Origin: Ruminiclostridium sp. | GTDB lineage: Bacteria > Bacillota > Clostridia > Oscillospirales > Ruminococcaceae | Direction of reading: 5' to 3' | Assembly: GCA_016282095.1 (NCBI GenBank) | Contig: JAEEJW010000150.1 | Location: 1-39,189, forward strand | DNA length: 39,189 nt | Part shown: piece after piece, positions 8,086-15,761 of the stretch | Layout: every line of letters begins with the position of its first letter | How positions within the stretch are numbered: the stretch's first letter is position 1 | Translations under genes and position numbers: made by a program | Notes under the pieces: generated by a model | Databases searched by the model: none | The model's input: the letters and a program-made list of their open reading frames with translations, nothing else | What the model was told of the DNA's origin: nothing

Positions 8086-9056
8086 TGAAGATATACGGAA
8101 AAAAACGCGCGCTTGAAGCCCTGACGAACTTCAGGCGCTCCGGCAGAATGCCGCACGCGCTTCTGCTCTACGGAGCCAGAGGCATCGGCAGACACACTCT
8201 CGCGGACTACACTGCTATGCTGTATATGTGCGAAAGGCACGGCAATACCCCCTGCATGGAGTGCAACGAGTGCAGACGCACGGAACGGCATATTCACCCG
8301 GACGTACTCTACCCGCTGCAGCAGATAAGCGATACGGGGAAGTATAACGTGGACGGACTCCGGCAGTTCATCATGGACTGCTATATCAAACCCAACGACG
8401 GCGATATACGGGTCTGCGTGTTTGAAAAGCTGGATGAGATGCTTCCCCAGCATCAGAACACCCTACTCAAATTTATCGAGGAACCCCTTGATTTCAACCG
8501 CTATATATTTATAGCGGAGAAGAAGGCTCCCATATTGCAGACGGTTTTGTCGCGCGTGACGGCCCTTGAAGTGGACGGAGCCGACGGAAATGAATTCGCG
8601 GAAGCCCTTGCCGAAAAGGGAATACCGGCAGACCGGGCTGCGGTGCTGTATGAACGCTTCGCCGGCAACATAGGCGCGGCTGTCTCATATACGGAGAGCG
8701 GCGAGGAACTGAGCTACGTTACGGCTGCGATGAAGGCTGCCGATGCAATAGCGGCGCGGCGCGAGACCGAGTGCCTTACAGCACTGCTGGCGCTTAAGAA
8801 CCGCGAAGACCTGTTCGAGACTATCGGAATATTGTCTGACATATTCGCGGCTGCGGCCGGAAAGCGCGGTGGCAGACCGGTCACGGGGGCATACAGGGCG
8901 CAGTCGGAAAAGATCGCTAAGGCGCTTTCGCTGAAAACTGTGACCCGCCTGTATGACGAGTCGGTGCGGCTGTACGGAAAATCGACAGCGAACCCGAATG
9001 TGCGGCTCTTTGCCGGCGAATGCTGCGGTGCGTTTTTCAGTGCCGTTTACGGATAA
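8085..9056 (+). CDS. holB: DNA polymerase III subunit delta'
   Basis: 323 residues, AAA+ clamp-loader type. Residues 21-38 (RMPHALLLYGARGIGRHT) hold the P-loop position, but the Walker lysine is replaced (G-I-G-R-H-T), as expected because delta' does not hydrolyse ATP. A zinc-binding set (Cys57, Cys60, Cys63) follows, and LPQHQNTLLKFIEEP plus FIAEKKAPILQTVLSRV match the delta' Sensor region, including the S-R-C-like motif as SRV. It helps load the beta sliding clamp. ATG overlaps the darA stop (TAATG). The C-terminal third is more divergent, as usual. Confidence 0.93.
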   Translation: MKIYGKKRALEALTNFRRSGRMPHALLLYGARGIGRHTLADYTAMLYMCERHGNTPCMECNECRRTERHIHPDVLYPLQQISDTGKYNVDGLRQFIMDCYIKPNDGDIRVCVFEKLDEMLPQHQNTLLKFIEEPLDFNRYIFIAEKKAPILQTVLSRVTALEVDGADGNEFAEALAEKGIPADRAAVLYERFAGNIGAAVSYTESGEELSYVTAAMKAADAIAARRETECLTALLALKNREDLFETIGILSDIFAAAAGKRGGRPVTGAYRAQSEKIAKALSLKTVTRLYDESVRLYGKSTANPNVRLFAGECCGAFFSAVYG

Positions 9057-9070
9057 AAAAGGAGAAACAA

Positions 9071-9937
9071 ATGACAGAGATAATTGGGATAAGATTCAAG
9101 GAGATAGGCAAGGTATATTACTTCTCGCCCGGTAAGGTCAAGGTGGTTCAGGGCGACAAGGTGATAGTAGAGACTGCCCGCGGCGTTGAATGCGGGGAAG
9201 TCGTGATACCGAACCGCGAGGTCGAGGACAGCGCCATAGTTGCGCCTCTCAAGCCCATAATCCGCAAGGCAGGTCCCGAGGATATGAAGCGCCTGAAAGA
9301 GAATGAGGCAAAAGAAGAAGAAATACTCAGGACGTTCACGAAGAAGATAGCAGAGCACGGGCTCAAGATGAAGCCGATAAATGTGGAGTACACATTTGAC
9401 GGAAGCAAGATACTGTTTTACTTCTCGGCGGAGAGCCGTGTGGACTTCCGTGAGCTGGTCAAGGATCTTGCCGGTGTGTACAGGACCCGCATCGAGCTGC
9501 GTCAGATAGGCGTGCGCGACGAGGCCAAGATGCTCGGAGGTCTCGGTATCTGCGGGCGTCCGTTCTGCTGCTCCAGCTTTCTCGGAGAGTTCCAGCCCGT
9601 GTCTATCAAAATGGCCAAGGAGCAGTCGCTGTCGCTTAATCCCACAAAGATTTCCGGCACCTGCGGCAGACTTATGTGCTGCCTGAAATACGAACAGGAC
9701 AGCTATGATGCCCTGCTCAAGATCACGCCCAAGGTCGGCGCCCTTGTCGAGACCCCCGACGGTCAGGGTCATGTCGAAGAAGCAAACCTCCTCACCGGCG
9801 TGCTCAAAGTCAAGCTCAAAAATAATCCCGACGCTCCGCCGGCCGCCTATAAGCGTGAGGATGTCAAACTTCTCCGCGATTCCCGCATAAAGGTCAACCG
9901 CGATGAGCTCGCTGCGCTGAAAGACCTGGAGGATTAA
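9071..9937 (+). CDS. ricT: RicT/YaaT (PSP1 domain) Y-complex subunit
   Basis: 288 residues from ATG 9071, which has an AAGGAG ribosome site; a Met 51 bases upstream would overlap holB and lacks one. The PSP1 domain carries six conserved cysteines (161, 166, 167, 198, 203, 204) in GICGRPFCC and GTCGRLMCC. In Bacillus subtilis RicA, RicF and RicT form a complex with two Fe-S clusters that speeds RNase Y-dependent mRNA maturation and promotes competence, sporulation and biofilm. It is the third gene of darA-holB-ricT. The stop codon is followed almost immediately by 3'-UTR cassette B. Confidence 0.95.
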   Translation: MTEIIGIRFKEIGKVYYFSPGKVKVVQGDKVIVETARGVECGEVVIPNREVEDSAIVAPLKPIIRKAGPEDMKRLKENEAKEEEILRTFTKKIAEHGLKMKPINVEYTFDGSKILFYFSAESRVDFRELVKDLAGVYRTRIELRQIGVRDEAKMLGGLGICGRPFCCSSFLGEFQPVSIKMAKEQSLSLNPTKISGTCGRLMCCLKYEQDSYDALLKITPKVGALVETPDGQGHVEEANLLTGVLKVKLKNNPDAPPAAYKREDVKLLRDSRIKVNRDELAALKDLED

Positions 9938-9950
9938 AGACGCTCGCACG

Positions 9951-10065
9951 CACTCGAGTTGCCGCTTGCGCTTGAGTTGCCTCCGGCGGCCAGCCCTTTT
10001 GAAAAAGGGCTGGACCCTAAAACAAATCGCTTCGCCTTGCAGATTCGTTCATAAGTACTCCTTTT
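9951..10065 (+). repeat. 3'-UTR repeat cassette B (after ricT)
   Basis: Reads away from the ricT stop in the same order as cassettes A and C: CGCTTGCGCTTGAG, TTGCCTCCGGCGGCC, a hairpin AGCCCTTTT/AAAAGGGCT at 9992-10010, CGCTTCGCCTTGCAG, AGTACTCCTTTT. The CTGCTCC terminator is absent here; a different hairpin follows at 10138. Confidence 0.8.
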
Positions 10066-10103
10066 GTTGGACGCCGGACTGCGAGGCAGATTGTAGCAGA
10101 CGT

Positions 10104-10125
10104 ATTGACAGCGCGTGTACCGCGC
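10104..10125. repeat. 22-bp hairpin repeat, copy 1
   Basis: ATTGACAGCGCG followed by TGTACCGCGC; folds as GCGCG/CGCGC with a short loop. A copy with one mismatch is at 17008-17029. Confidence 0.65.
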
Positions 10126-10137
10126 CGCCGCAAAAAC

Positions 10138-10170
10138 AAACTCTCCGCCCATTTCGTGAGCGGAGAGTTT
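10138..10170 (-). terminator. Terminator hairpin at the end of the predicted noncoding RNA
   Basis: An 11-bp stem, AAACTCTCCGC (10138-10148) with GCGGAGAGTTT (10160-10170). On the minus strand it is followed by TTTGTTTTTG-like T-rich sequence, so it suits a minus-strand transcript; on the plus strand the tail is poor, though it may also stop ricT transcripts. Confidence 0.75.
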
Positions 10171-10390
10171 GCCGATTAAGGAAGGATTTATTTGCAAGGC
10201 AAAGAGCAGAGTTGTCGTTTTTTACCGCAGCGGCAGTCGGGACGGCGAGAGCTGTAAGGAGTTTTTCAGGTAATGAAAGGCAATGGCAGACGTTGGTTTT
10301 GAGGATTTTATATTTCGTTCTGCCGTCCCGCACCCGCGTTGGTTTTCTGTATATTGTATCCCCTTTATTTTGTTCTCTTTCTCTTTCTGT
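10138..10390 (-). ncRNA. Predicted orphan structured noncoding RNA, ~250 nt
   Basis: A sigma-A promoter (10397-10425) fires leftward, a terminator closes at 10138, and no convincing minus-strand gene lies within or downstream before the convergent ricT. The interior has a 9-bp stem, CGGGACGGC (10238-10246) with GCCGTCCCG (10322-10330), extended by AGA/TCT across a bulge, and the decamer CGTTGGTTTT twice (10291-10300, 10337-10346). Open frames here cross the terminator or begin upstream of the promoter and have no ribosome site. I could not match it to 6S, tmRNA, RNase P or SRP RNA. It could be a trans-acting small RNA or a diverged known RNA. Confidence 0.5.
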
Positions 10391-10396
10391 AATTGC

Positions 10397-10425
10397 ATTA
10401 TATCACAAATTCGCAGAGAATACAA
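10397..10425 (-). promoter_or_regulatory. Sigma-A promoter of the predicted noncoding RNA
   Basis: On the minus strand TTGTAT (10420-10425), 17-bp spacer, TATAAT (10397-10402); predicted start near 10390. Confidence 0.65.
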
Positions 10426-10432
10426 CAACAAA

Positions 10433-10486
10433 GCGGTTACAATCCGTTTACAATGCGGTTACAATTTTCGTGGTATTGGTTACAAA
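10433..10486. promoter_or_regulatory. 11-bp-periodic direct repeats upstream of the noncoding RNA promoter
   Basis: GCGGTTACAAT (10433-10443), CCGTTTACAAT (10444-10454) and GCGGTTACAAT (10455-10465) are strictly tandem, with a fourth copy TTGGTTACAAA at 10476-10486, 21 bp on. All fall on one helix face at about -43 to -96. OmpR/PhoB-family response regulators bind direct repeats of 11-bp period; the PhoP box of Bacillus (TTAACA-like, N5) is similar. The assignment is inference. Confidence 0.55.
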
Positions 10487-10496
10487 TTGTAAAGAA

Positions 10497-10544
10497 AAAA
10501 GCACGGAACCGACGTAAGAAAGCCTTCTGTAAGCCCGTGCTTTT
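10497..10544 (-). terminator. Terminator of the sodium channel operon
   Basis: AAAAGCACGG (10497-10506) pairs with CCGTGCTTTT (10535-10544); on the minus strand a run of six T follows. It is 17 bp after the stop of the 241-residue membrane protein. Confidence 0.8.
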
Positions 10545-10561
10545 GTGTTTATATAATATGT

Positions 10562-11287
10562 TTACTTCGCCGCGAAGAAGCTGCTGATATCAAATCCTGT
10601 AGGCATCGGTATAGTGAACATATAGATCGTCGCAAGAACAAGTCCGATCACTGCGATGAAAAGAACCACTGTGCGGTTCGGTATGCGCTTGAATATACCG
10701 ACAATACCGAGCATGAACAGTACTACCGAGTAAATGACATTAACGAGGTTGTAGGCGTCGCCGTTTGAGTTGTCGCGCTGACCCTCTTCAAGAGCCGCTC
10801 TCGATTCCTCCAGAAGCTCGTTGGCAGTAACAAAATACTCGCTCATCATACCGGGAACTTCAAACGGGGAGTTCATATCTTCCGTCATGCTGTTGAAAGC
10901 GTTGATGAGTATTTCACTGCTGTTCTGTTCGATGAAGTTGTTGAGCTTTTCCTGAATAAGTTCGGCTTCCGCATCCTTCCCGTCGGCTTCTGCGAGTACC
11001 TTGTCGAAAGCGTAGTCCATCATGGTGTTCCATGCCATAAGGTCGGACAGATACATCTGCATACCGGCGTTGTATTCCGAGTTGCCTTCGGATGCGAGGT
11101 TGTTGCTCTTTGTGTAGTTGGTGGCCTGATTACCGCCATGCAGGGAGCCTATCCATGTAGCCCATGCAGTGAGCAGAGCGGTGATGCCGAGGAATATCGC
11201 TACCAGCACCTCGACAGTGTTTTCGCTGAAAAGCGGCTTCTTTTCCTTCTTGGGGACTTCTGTTACCTGGGTTGTTTCTTCTGACAT
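10562..11287 (-). CDS. Conserved-looking membrane protein of unknown function, partner of the ion channel
   Basis: 241 residues: an acidic/basic cytoplasmic start (to about 25), a membrane segment (27-47, VEVLVAIFLGITALLTAWATWIG), a long soluble part (50-178) that opens with GNQATNYTKSNNLASEGN and is mostly helical and acidic, and two closing membrane segments (about 180-200 and 207-230). The layout recalls uncharacterised bacterial proteins with W-x-G-x-Q-A-x2-Y after the first membrane helix, but I do not recognise a named family. It begins 52 bp after the sodium channel stop with a strong AGGAGG ribosome site, so the two are co-transcribed; an accessory or regulatory role for the channel is inference. 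Confidence 0.8.
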   Translation of the reverse strand: MSEETTQVTEVPKKEKKPLFSENTVEVLVAIFLGITALLTAWATWIGSLHGGNQATNYTKSNNLASEGNSEYNAGMQMYLSDLMAWNTMMDYAFDKVLAEADGKDAEAELIQEKLNNFIEQNSSEILINAFNSMTEDMNSPFEVPGMMSEYFVTANELLEESRAALEEGQRDNSNGDAYNLVNVIYSVVLFMLGIVGIFKRIPNRTVVLFIAVIGLVLATIYMFTIPMPTGFDISSFFAAK

Positions 11288-11339
11288 TGTATGATCCTCC
11301 TGAATTGTGTTGTTTATGTTTTCCCGTTGTGCGGGTCAA

Positions 11340-12161
11340 TTAACTTTTCTGTTTTGCGACCATTTCTTCGAGCTTCGCAAGGTGTTCACGGACAGCGTCT
11401 ATTTCAGCCTTTATGTCTGCCGTGCCGTTTTCTTCATGTTCTTCCTTCTTGTTGAACTCGGCTACCTCACTGATAGCGTTGACAACGATGCCGACAACGA
11501 CATTCATCATTACGAACGAGGATATCAGCACGAACGGTACAAAGTACGCCCACGCATAGCTGAACACTTCCATTACCGGTCTGCTTATTCCCATTGACCA
11601 GCTTTCAAGGGTCATTACCTGGAACAGCGTGTACATAGCCTTCGGGATATCACCGAACCATTCGGGGAATGCGGTACCGAACTGTGTGACACCGATTATC
11701 GAGAATATGTAGTATATTATCAGCAGAAGAAAAGCCGTCCACGACATTCCCGGTATAGACTTTCCGATAGCGCCGATTATTATCTGAAGCGGTTTCAGAG
11801 AGCTTATCATTTTGAAGCCGCGCAGACCTTTCAGCGAGCGGAACACTCTGAATACGCGGAGTATTCTTACGGAGGAGAGCACTGCAAGTCCGGAAAGCAC
11901 CGATGTGATGATTATTATGAAATCGAACCAGTTCCATGCGCTTCTGAAATAGCCGAGGAATTTGTAAGCGACCATTTTCAGCAGCATTTCGACAATGAAA
12001 ATACCGAGGCAGATCGTGTCGAGTATGTCCAGCACGCCGCCTATCGATCCCATAATCAGGGGTGATGTCTGCAATCCGAGGATTATCGAGTTGATGACGA
12101 TAACTACAAGTATCGTATTCTGAAATGCTTTGCTGTCAACAAAATCCTTTAGCTTTGCCAT
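11340..12161 (-). CDS. Voltage-gated sodium channel, BacNav family
   Basis: 273 residues from ATG 12161, which has an AGGA ribosome site; a TTG at 12215 would add 18 polar residues without one. Six membrane helices: S1-S3 (about 15-92), S4 with Arg99, Arg102, Arg105 and Arg108 at every third position (gating charges R1-R4), S5, a pore loop with selectivity filter TLESWSM (184-190), the same as I recall for NavAb and NavMs, and S6 (about 203-232). The C-terminus is acidic then a heptad-like helix (IKAEIDAVREHLAKLEEMVA), the tetramer coiled coil of BacNav channels. It should be a homotetrameric Na+-selective channel. Own promoter at 12305-12333 and a leader of about 135 nt. Confidence 0.93.
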   Translation of the reverse strand: MAKLKDFVDSKAFQNTILVVIVINSIILGLQTSPLIMGSIGGVLDILDTICLGIFIVEMLLKMVAYKFLGYFRSAWNWFDFIIIITSVLSGLAVLSSVRILRVFRVFRSLKGLRGFKMISSLKPLQIIIGAIGKSIPGMSWTAFLLLIIYYIFSIIGVTQFGTAFPEWFGDIPKAMYTLFQVMTLESWSMGISRPVMEVFSYAWAYFVPFVLISSFVMMNVVVGIVVNAISEVAEFNKKEEHEENGTADIKAEIDAVREHLAKLEEMVAKQKS

Positions 12162-12304
12162 AGCTGTTATCCTGCTTTCTTTAATGCAAGTGTATATGTA
12201 ATTGTGTTTCGGCAAAATGCCGGATTATCGCCTTACAGCAATCCGTAATTTGTTGATATTTCAGGAATAGCGTTTCAATTTGCTGCAATTTGATTTACAG
12301 AAAA

Positions 12305-12333
12305 ATTATAACATATTTTGCCGTGAAAGTCAA
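12305..12333 (-). promoter_or_regulatory. Sigma-A promoter of the sodium channel operon
   Basis: On the minus strand TTGACT (12328-12333), 17-bp spacer, TATAAT (12305-12310). Confidence 0.85.
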
Positions 12334-12344
12334 TACTTTTTATT

Positions 12345-12382
12345 AAAGAAACCTGCTCCTGTAAAAAGGAGCAGGTTTCTTT
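12345..12382 (-). terminator. Terminator of ypeB, CTGCTCC-type hairpin
   Basis: A 16-bp perfect stem (12345-12360 with 12367-12382) with CCTGCTCCT core and a 6-nt loop. It ends cassette C downstream of ypeB, 12 bp before the sodium channel promoter. On the minus strand the stem itself ends in TTTCTTT and is followed by AATAAAAAG. Confidence 0.8.
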
Positions 12383-12434
12383 GTTTAAGGCTGTTAGTTG
12401 TATATGATCTCAGTCTCGCGGTCCGGAGATCTGT

Positions 12435-12537
12435 AAAAGAAGTACTCATGACCGGCTCTGCAAGGTGAAGCGATTTGTTTCAGGAGCCGGCCGCCGGAGG
12501 CAGCATGAGCGCAAGCGGTTTCCTGCTCCCGTTCTCA
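12435..12537 (-). repeat. 3'-UTR repeat cassette C (after ypeB)
   Basis: On the minus strand: GAGAACGGGAGCAGGAAA, CGCTTGCGCTCATG, CTGCCTCCGGCGGCC, CGCTTCACCTTGCAG, GTCATGAGTACTTCTTT. It matches cassettes A and B but lacks the CCCTTTT/AAAAGGG hairpin arm. The ypeB stop codon TGA forms part of the repeat's TGAGAACGGGA element, so the repeat supplies the gene's end. Confidence 0.8.
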
Positions 12538-13878
12538 GACGGTCAGCACACCGGAAGAGCCGATCTTCAGTATCAGTATCTGTTCCTCGCGGCCGTTTTC
12601 AGCATTGAGGTACACCAGAATATTCTCTCCGTCTTTGCCGGTGCAGCGGACTTCGTAGCAGAAGATTTCGTTCTTGCCGCCGGAGGGGATAACGCAGAGA
12701 CGATCGGAGAGCGGCGTCAGGCTGTCCGAAACGAGGGTCATGGCATAGTCGCCGGATATCTTCGGGGGCGGCAGCTCCCTTATCGTGTGGTTGGTGAGAT
12801 AGCCGCGCATATCGAATGACAATATATCGCCGTTGTCCATAGCAACTCCCACCTTTATCAGGTCGGTGTACATTGTTATGCCGTTCTGGACGGCGGCAAA
12901 GTTTATGACGCAGATACCGTTCCTTATCTCATAGTATGAATCCGATACGCTGCGCACTCCGAGGGAAGCGAGGAATTCCTTTGCCCCGGACATAGCTTCG
13001 CTTACCGTGATATCCGGCTTGCCGACAGCTCGGTTCCCGAGCATATAGGAGTAGAAGCCGCCCGCTTTTGTTATCGCTATCGTGCGGTCGCCGAGCCCGA
13101 AAACGTATGAGGGCATACGGCCTTCTTCTTCGGTTATGAGCTGCGGTTCGGCACCGTTTGTCAGCTTTTTGGCAAGACGAAGGGCTTCTTCCTTACCGAT
13201 CTTCTTTTCGTTTTTCAGCATCAGCGGTTCCTTCTCCATGATATGATCGGAATAGGGACCGTCGTATATCAGGGTAGGGTAGCTGTTGTCGCTTACCGCA
13301 AGATCGTTGAAGCCGCTGGTCACTTCCGCGGGTTCGCCGGCATCAAGCTCTGCGGAGGCGTAGAGCGAATCTGCAAACGTAAACTCGCCGCTGCCTATGC
13401 GCTGTTCGATCTTCCACATATTCGAACTCAGGGTCTGGGCGTAGGCGTGGAGCTTTGAGATGTTTTCGCGTTCTTCCGCAGTGAGCCCGCGGCCTTCGGC
13501 GCACTTCTCTGCCAGAGATTTCGAGTAGTTGCCGACCTGAGAGAGGAATTTGTATGCGTCACTAAGATCGAGACCGTCCACCGGCAGCCTTGCCAGTGAG
13601 CTTTTGGCTGTGGCGGCATCGCTGCTCAGTTTCTCCGACAGGTCGGAGAGCATGGATATGCTGTTGGTATACATACCTTTTCGGAGATTGTTCTTTATGT
13701 TGTCGAGCCCGAGCGACAGTTCCTCAACTGCGTGCAGGTAGCTGTTCTCTACGGCTCGTTCGGCGTTCACGGCGCGGCCGTGGTTCATCAGCGCAACAGC
13801 GGAGAGGGTCAGCACCGCCGCCAGCGCAAAGGTGATCAGCCTCGCAAACGCCCGTCTTGACATCCTTATATCTGACAT
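12535..13878 (-). CDS. ypeB: Germination protein YpeB
   Basis: 447 residues from ATG 13878 (AAAGGAA ribosome site); an in-frame Met 14 codons upstream lacks one. It has an N-terminal membrane anchor (about 12-32), a helical central region, the signature PTLIYDGPYSDHI, and C-terminal PepSY-like repeats (EALRLAKKLTNGAEPQL and similar). YpeB is made in the forespore and is needed to place or stabilise the cortex-lytic enzyme SleB in the spore. It usually lies beside sleB; no sleB-like gene is in this window, so the pair is split here. Its stop codon lies in a 3'-UTR repeat. The last residues (ILILKIGSSGVLTV) may be partly repeat-derived. Confidence 0.93.
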   Translation of the reverse strand: MSDIRMSRRAFARLITFALAAVLTLSAVALMNHGRAVNAERAVENSYLHAVEELSLGLDNIKNNLRKGMYTNSISMLSDLSEKLSSDAATAKSSLARLPVDGLDLSDAYKFLSQVGNYSKSLAEKCAEGRGLTAEERENISKLHAYAQTLSSNMWKIEQRIGSGEFTFADSLYASAELDAGEPAEVTSGFNDLAVSDNSYPTLIYDGPYSDHIMEKEPLMLKNEKKIGKEEALRLAKKLTNGAEPQLITEEEGRMPSYVFGLGDRTIAITKAGGFYSYMLGNRAVGKPDITVSEAMSGAKEFLASLGVRSVSDSYYEIRNGICVINFAAVQNGITMYTDLIKVGVAMDNGDILSFDMRGYLTNHTIRELPPPKISGDYAMTLVSDSLTPLSDRLCVIPSGGKNEIFCYEVRCTGKDGENILVYLNAENGREEQILILKIGSSGVLTV

Positions 13879-14045
13879 TTTTTCGTATTCCTTTCGGCAT
13901 ATTACGGAAATGCACGTCAAACGCGCTTCCGTTGAGATATTTTTGTGCAGGGAACTGTAAAATATACTGCCGCGGCGCTGTTAAAATGTGGATAAACAGA
14001 GCATCTGCCGTTTGTCTTTTTGTGTAATTTAATAATAAAAAAGTA

Positions 14046-14074
14046 GTGACAAGCAGACGAAAATGTGATATAAT
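14046..14074 (+). promoter_or_regulatory. Promoter of the cysteine desulfurase-thiI operon
   Basis: GTGACA (14046-14051), 17-bp spacer, TATAAT (14069-14074), 28 bp before the ATG. The divergent 224-bp interval to ypeB shows no other gene. Confidence 0.75.
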
Positions 14075-14102
14075 ATAGTATCTATGATTTTCGGGTGATT
14101 AT

Positions 14103-15212
14103 ATGATATATCTTGACAATTCCGCCACCACCAGACCTTTTGACAGCGTTATAAAAGCGGTCTCGGAGAATATGGCTGGCAACTTCGGCAACGCATCGTC
14201 CCTGCACGGGCTTGGCGTCAGCGCCGAAAAGGTTATAAAGGACGCAAAAAAGACACTGCTTTCGAGCCTCAGGCTCGACGGTGAGATAATATTCACCTCC
14301 GGAGCCACGGAGAGCAGCAATACCGTATTGTTCGGAGTTCCGAAGGCACATAAGCATGACGGCAGCCGCATAGTCAGCACTTCATTCGAGCATCCCAGCG
14401 TCGAAAATCCGCTGAAAAAGCTGGAAGAAGCGGGCTATGAAGTAGTCCGTGTGAAGCCTCCGAAGCGCGATGAACCGCAGGACTTCGAGCAGCGCATAAT
14501 AGACGCGGTGGACGGAAATACCGTCATGGTCAGCGTGATGTGGGTCAACAACGAGACAGGCTTCATGACCGATATGAGCAGGGTGTATGCCGGCGTCAAG
14601 CGGAAAAACCCGAAGACGATAGTTCACTGTGATGCGGTGCAGGGCTTCCTGAAACTGCCGGTGAAGCTCCTGAAAGCAGATCTCATAAGCCTGTCCGCGC
14701 ATAAGATACACGGTACCAAAGGCATCGGAGCACTGTACGCAGGGAAGGGAATACGTTTCATACCGCTTCTGTACGGCGGCGGTCAGCAAAAAGATCTGCG
14801 TTCCGGCACCGAGCCGGTCGATCTGATAGCAGGCTTTGCGGAAGCTGTGCGAAGCTATCCCGACTGCACCGGAAAATACGCTGCACTGAACGACAGGCTC
14901 GTGTCCGGACTCTCGGAGCTGGAGAATATCGGCATAAACAGCTATCATAACGCAAAGAACATACTCAATTTCTCTGTCCGCGGCGTGCGCAGCGAGATAA
15001 TGCTTCACCACCTTGAGGAGCGGGAGATATATGTGTCCAGCGGTTCCGCCTGCTCAAAGGGCAAGACCAGCGGCGTTCTGGCGGAGTTCGGAGTGCCGGA
15101 CAGAGATGCGGACTGTGCGGTGCGCGTAAGCTTCTCGCCGTTCACGGAGGACAGTGATATTGACGCCCTCATACAGGGCATAAGCGACGGTATACGGAGA
15201 TTCAGAAGATAA
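14103..15212 (+). CDS. Cysteine desulfurase (NifS/IscS-like, NifZ-type partner of ThiI)
   Basis: 369 residues, class V aminotransferase fold. Motifs: MIYLDNSATT, FTSGATES, EHPS (His97), HCDAVQ (Asp177, Gln180), the PLP lysine in SLSAHKIHGTKG (Lys201), RSGTEP, and the active-site Cys317 in SSGSACSKG. It converts cysteine to alanine and a persulfide. The operon partner is thiI, so by analogy with Bacillus NifZ-ThiI it most likely supplies sulfur for 4-thiouridine in tRNA rather than bulk Fe-S assembly; no iscU or sufU is adjacent. ATG 14103 has a GGGTGAT ribosome site. The loop around the catalytic cysteine is short, as in group I/II intermediates. Confidence 0.93.
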   Translation: MIYLDNSATTRPFDSVIKAVSENMAGNFGNASSLHGLGVSAEKVIKDAKKTLLSSLRLDGEIIFTSGATESSNTVLFGVPKAHKHDGSRIVSTSFEHPSVENPLKKLEEAGYEVVRVKPPKRDEPQDFEQRIIDAVDGNTVMVSVMWVNNETGFMTDMSRVYAGVKRKNPKTIVHCDAVQGFLKLPVKLLKADLISLSAHKIHGTKGIGALYAGKGIRFIPLLYGGGQQKDLRSGTEPVDLIAGFAEAVRSYPDCTGKYAALNDRLVSGLSELENIGINSYHNAKNILNFSVRGVRSEIMLHHLEEREIYVSSGSACSKGKTSGVLAEFGVPDRDADCAVRVSFSPFTEDSDIDALIQGISDGIRRFRR

Positions 15213-15260
15213 AGAAAAAATTGTTGGGCTGCGTTTTACAGATAAAAAAGAGGAAATCCA

Positions 15261-15740
15261 TTGGAAAACAGAATAAACAGAAAGTCGCTGATATTCCCGA
15301 TAATCTGCGTTGTCGGTATGCTGATACAGCTATTGCCGAGTACAGTTGACCATGACGCGGTATTTTTTGCCGCCGAGATATGTCTGTGCCTGCCGCTTCT
15401 GTCGGTGCTTTTCCTGAAAACAGACATCTCAGAGCTGCTGAAATATCAGATAGTGCTTACAGTCATAACGGTGATAACATACGGATGGTATACGATAACG
15501 GTGTTTACGCCGTTGATACTGTTCAGTATCCTGGGACTCGGAATAATCGCACAGATCATAATGATAGCAGCCTGCGCTGTGGTTTACGCCGCGGCGGTAA
15601 TGCGTCCGGGGAGGGGAAAGCTGCTGAAATGGCTGACTGCGTTCCTTTCGACGCCCACCATATACATAAGCGTAAACATGATGACCGACTGTATAAGATT
15701 CCTGAACGAGGGCATCAGCGGGCTCGCATATATAGGATAA
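15261..15740 (+). CDS. Hypothetical membrane protein in the thiI operon
   Basis: 159 residues starting at TTG 15261 with a GAGG ribosome site. Four or five hydrophobic helices (about 9-24, 34-50, 62-78, 84-108, 124-140) separated by short loops; no catalytic motif is visible. It sits 48 bp after the desulfurase and 21 bp before thiI, on the same strand, so it is co-transcribed with them. I do not recognise the family. Shadow frames on the other strand are not credible. Confidence 0.75.
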   Translation: MENRINRKSLIFPIICVVGMLIQLLPSTVDHDAVFFAAEICLCLPLLSVLFLKTDISELLKYQIVLTVITVITYGWYTITVFTPLILFSILGLGIIAQIIMIAACAVVYAAAVMRPGRGKLLKWLTAFLSTPTIYISVNMMTDCIRFLNEGISGLAYIG

Positions 15741-15761
15741 ATAAAGAACGGAGATATAAAA

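Noticed and set aside
10138-10390. 6S, tmRNA, SRP or RNase P RNA at the orphan transcript
   Set aside because: The conserved signature sequences I know of (tag frame and CCA end, GNAR-GGAA SRP loop, GAGGAAAGUC of RNase P) are not seen; 6S cannot be fully excluded.
9966-10517. Plus-strand frame of 183 codons downstream of ricT
   Set aside because: Runs through the repeat cassette, the 10138 hairpin and the ncRNA region; composition is not protein-like.
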